Source: Eutreptiella sp. 'Long Island Sound 2002'
Taxonomy: Eukaryota > Euglenozoa > Euglenophyceae > Eutreptiales > Eutreptiaceae
Direction of reading: 5' to 3'
DNA length: 64,000 nt
Assembly (NCBI GenBank): GCA_964036045.1
Contig: OZ038395.1
Coordinates: 7,770,755 to 7,834,754, forward strand
A model generated the notes under the pieces. The model saw nothing but the letters and a program-made list of their open reading frames with translations, did no database searches and was not told the DNA's origin. Below, in pieces: positions 61,861-64,000 of this stretch (position 1 is its first letter; each line of letters begins with the position of its first letter). A program made the position numbers and the translations under genes.

Positions 61861-62625
61861 TTGGGGGGGGAGAGGCCGAGGGGGATGTTGCCAGACCACC
61901 GGCACGCCGGCCACTGGTGATTGGAAAACCTGCCGGGCAAGTGCGGGTACAAGGGGTCGTTGTGGGCAGTTGAAAGAACTGATTGGCACCCTGAAGCCCC
62001 CTCTTCACGCGCGGCTTTGGGGGAGGGGCGGGGGGGGGGGGCTTTGTCCTACCGGGTCATGCTATGGACGCGCCTGGTTTGTAGTGGGCGGCGTGGGCAG
62101 GCATCGATGACTGGCGTGTGGCGCGGGGCTCGCTCCTAACGAGACGCGAGTGCCCGCCTGGACGGGAGTGGCGTGTGTGGCCTTTGAATGGCGGGCCCAG
62201 ACCTTGAAAATGGCCCGGGCCTTTATTTGGTGAGCCCATGCAATGAAATGATGAAGCCCAGGCCTTTTAAATGCCGAGCCCAGGCCCCGGTTGACGGCCG
62301 CGGTTCCACTGGGCTTCGGATGGATGTTGCTGGAGTGAGGCTACGAGCTTTTCGGCCGTGGTTTCCTGCACTACGCCGTTGTCTCAGGGCGGGTGTAGTG
62401 ATGGGCATTGTTGTCGCACGGCACCTTCGTCACTTGCTGAGAGACATGAACCTTCGCCCGCGGTCGGGGGTCGATGAACACCCGTTTGGCCATGAAACCG
62501 CCGGCAGTTAGCGGTTACCCGCCGGCCCAAAAGGGCTGTCCTCTGTGAAAACCCGCCCGGACCACCCACGGTCCCCACCCCCCCCCCCCCCGCACCCGCG
62601 TCCCCCCCCGGCCATGCCCCCGCAG

Positions 62626-62871
62626 GTTGCAACGAGCAGCTGAAAGGCACCCACGACGCCGACTACCGCGGCTGCCAGAACAAGACCGTCACCGGCCGCG
62701 ACTGCCAGCGTTGGGACGCCCAGGCCCCACAGGCCCACGCGTACACCCCCGGCGCCTTCCCTGGCGCAGGGCTCGTGGACAACTTCTGCCGCAACCCGGA
62801 CGGCAGCCGCACCATCTGGTGCTGGACCACGGACCCCGCCGAGCCCTGGGACTACTGCGACCCCATCCCAG
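62626..62871 (+). CDS. Exon 28: kringle domain
   Basis: Acceptor CCCCCGCAG|GTTGCA, donor ATCCCAG|GTGCCC, phase 1-1, 82 codons. A complete kringle: CNEQ, the YRGCQNKTVTGRDCQRWD core, the aromatic/Pro loop, DNFCRNPDGSRTIWCWTTD and WDYCDP, with all six Cys in kringle order. The lysine-binding Asp-x-Asp is not obvious (TTDPAEPWDYC). A whole kringle in one 1-1 exon is a ready shuffling module. Protein or proteoglycan binding is the usual role. Confidence 0.97.
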
Positions 62872-63207
62872 GTGCCCCTCCATGCGCGGGGCTGCGGTGG
62901 AGGAGGGGGGGCGGGCCACTCCGGGCCGGTACGAACCGGTTGGAGGACTGCGGACAGAAGCGGTGGACAAGGCGCACACACACACACACACACACACTCA
63001 CACTCGGTAGGGCACATGAGCATGCAATGTGTGTCTTGTTGTTGCGCGGCTGGTTCTGAGGGCAGGTGCCGTGGTATGTTAGCGGCATCGGTACATACGG
63101 CGAGATCCAGCCCTACCGGGCCGCAGGACAATGAACTCATGGTTTGCAGCAGTGGTAGGAATGTAGGAATGTTGAACCTCGCAGTTTGAGCATGATTGAA
63201 ATGGGCG

Positions 63208-63269
<62 letters not shown>

Positions 63270-63566
63270 ACACCCACACCCACACACATACTCTGCCCCT
63301 TACCATCCTCTTCCACAACCCCACACACCGCCCGGAGGTACGCCTCCACAAACCACAAAGTGCCAACCGGCAGACCTACCTCACTTTCATGGTTCACCCA
63401 CGCCTTTGCCGAAGGTGGTAAAACAATCTCCTGCTGAGGCGGCTTCAATTGATGCCCCCCCCCCCCCCCCTCTCCCTCCCTCCCTCGCTCCCTCACTCTT
63501 TCCCTCCCTTCCCTCTCTTTCTGCTTGGCATGTTTTCCTTAAGCGCTGCCGTGCTCCCCTCTGCAG
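62872..63566 (+). other. Intron 28
   Basis: The shortest introns of the gene are 15, 26 and this one. It holds (CA)n at 62976-63000 and 63209-63268, and a C-run at 63456-63470 followed by a CCCTCCCT tract before the acceptor. Confidence 0.8.
63209..63270 (+). repeat. (CA)n microsatellite
   Basis: About 30 CA units followed by CCCACACCCACACCCACAC. Confidence 0.99.
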
Positions 63567-63815
63567 ACTGCAACGAGCACATGGAAATGGCCAACGGTGC
63601 CGACTATCGTGGCTGCCAGACCCAGACCCAGATGGGGTACACTTGCCAACGCTGGGACTCCCAGAGCCCCCATGCGCACGGGTACACCTCCTCACAGTAC
63701 CCGAACGGCGGATTGGATGCCAATTATTGCCGCAATCCCGCGGGCGACGCTGGGATCTGGTGCTACACCACCGACCCGGCGAAGCGGTGGGACTACTGCG
63801 CCCCATTGAATGCAG
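63567..63815 (+). CDS. Exon 29: kringle domain
   Basis: Acceptor CTCTGCAG|ACTGCA, donor AATGCAG|GTCCGC, phase 1-1, 83 codons. CNEHMEMANGADYRGCQ, GYTCQRWDSQSPHAH, DANYCRNPAGDAGIWCYTTD and WDYCAP, again with six kringle Cys. About half identical to exon 28 and likely part of a longer kringle run beyond the window. Confidence 0.97.
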
Positions 63816-64000
63816 GTCCGCCGCCTTTGCTTTCTGCCTTGCGGCCTTGCGTGTGTGCGGCGGCTGTTGGCCGTGCTTTGGGCCCGAGGTCACTCAATAC
63901 TCCCCTCCCCCCTCCCCGCCAGGGCTCCTTTTAACAACTCGGCACCACAAGCCCCCCCCCCCCATCCCCCCTCGGGGTGTGCATCTGGATGCACCAGGTC
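63816..64000 (+). other. Start of intron 29, ending in an R5 copy
   Basis: Unique sequence, a C-run at 63953-63963, then GTGTGCATCTGGATGCACCAGGTC (63977-64000), which is the interior of the R5 family (as at 54770-54793). A further R5 copy therefore continues past the edge. Confidence 0.75.

Larger units (their letters stand above)
60948..62625 (+). other. Intron 27
   Basis: Mostly mobile DNA: a LINE-A copy (61011-61660) then MITE3 (61664-61860). From 61861 to 62620 it is GC-rich and unique, with diverged GTCCTAC/CTAACGAG words near 62050-62180 that may be an old GTCCTACTGGG-type repeat. No gene. Confidence 0.6.

Overview
This is eukaryotic nuclear DNA, GC-rich and dense with repeats. Almost every strong coding signal is on the + strand and belongs to one very large interrupted gene that enters at the left edge and leaves at the right edge. 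I can place 29 exons, about 9.6 kb of coding sequence or roughly 3,200 residues, some 15% of the window. Every exon lies in an open frame. Every intron is GT-AG with a pyrimidine-rich acceptor. The phases at all 28 internal junctions agree with a single reading frame from 852 to 63815, which is the strongest evidence that this is one gene. Neither the start, a signal peptide, a membrane anchor nor the stop is in the window.

The product is a mosaic of extracellular, disulphide-rich, carbohydrate- and ligand-binding modules. In order: C-type-lectin-like (exon 2); carbohydrate-binding-like beta modules (exons 3, 4, 6, 10, 20, 21, 24, 27); F5/8 type C discoidin domains (exons 7, 11+12, 23); MAM domains (8+9, 16+17, 25+26); a ricin-type QxW segment (exon 14); a PAN/apple-like module (exon 15); a von Willebrand A domain with complete MIDAS motif (18+19); two kringles (28, 29); and several cysteine-rich modules I cannot name. 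A secreted or cell-surface adhesion/recognition protein is the natural inference. The toolkit, long repeat-filled introns and canonical splice sites suggest a free-living protist or alga. I cannot name the lineage.

The introns are packed with mobile DNA. (1) A 5-kb retroelement-like insertion (LINE-A, 6814-11790) sits inside a 215-bp MITE. It carries an intact 732-codon reading frame with an OTU-protease motif, a PHD finger, a RING-like cluster, two SH3/KOW-like segments and a DnaJ J-domain, but I see no reverse transcriptase. Five clear 3'-anchored, 5'-truncated relatives (plus short stubs) recur at 24.4, 34.6, 38.0, 38.6, 50.1 and 61.0 kb, each running into a G tract. (2) Several hAT-like MITE families begin CAGGG and, where intact, have 8-bp target duplications; one (MITE1) has a CCAACCGCC minisatellite inside. 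(3) A C-tailed retroposon (R5) recurs about ten times. (4) There are tRNA-like SINEs, an exact 15-copy 20-mer array, a 1.3-kb tandem duplication, long microsatellites and several unnamed two- to six-copy repeats.

Layout: 1-5.8 kb, exons 1-4; 5.8-11.9 kb, intron 4 with LINE-A; 11.9-24 kb, exons 5-10; 24-30 kb, MITE-rich introns with exons 11-12; 30-39 kb, exons 13-17; 39-45 kb, vWA split by a 4.8-kb intron holding the tandem duplication; 46-61 kb, exons 20-27; 62.6-63.8 kb, the two kringles.
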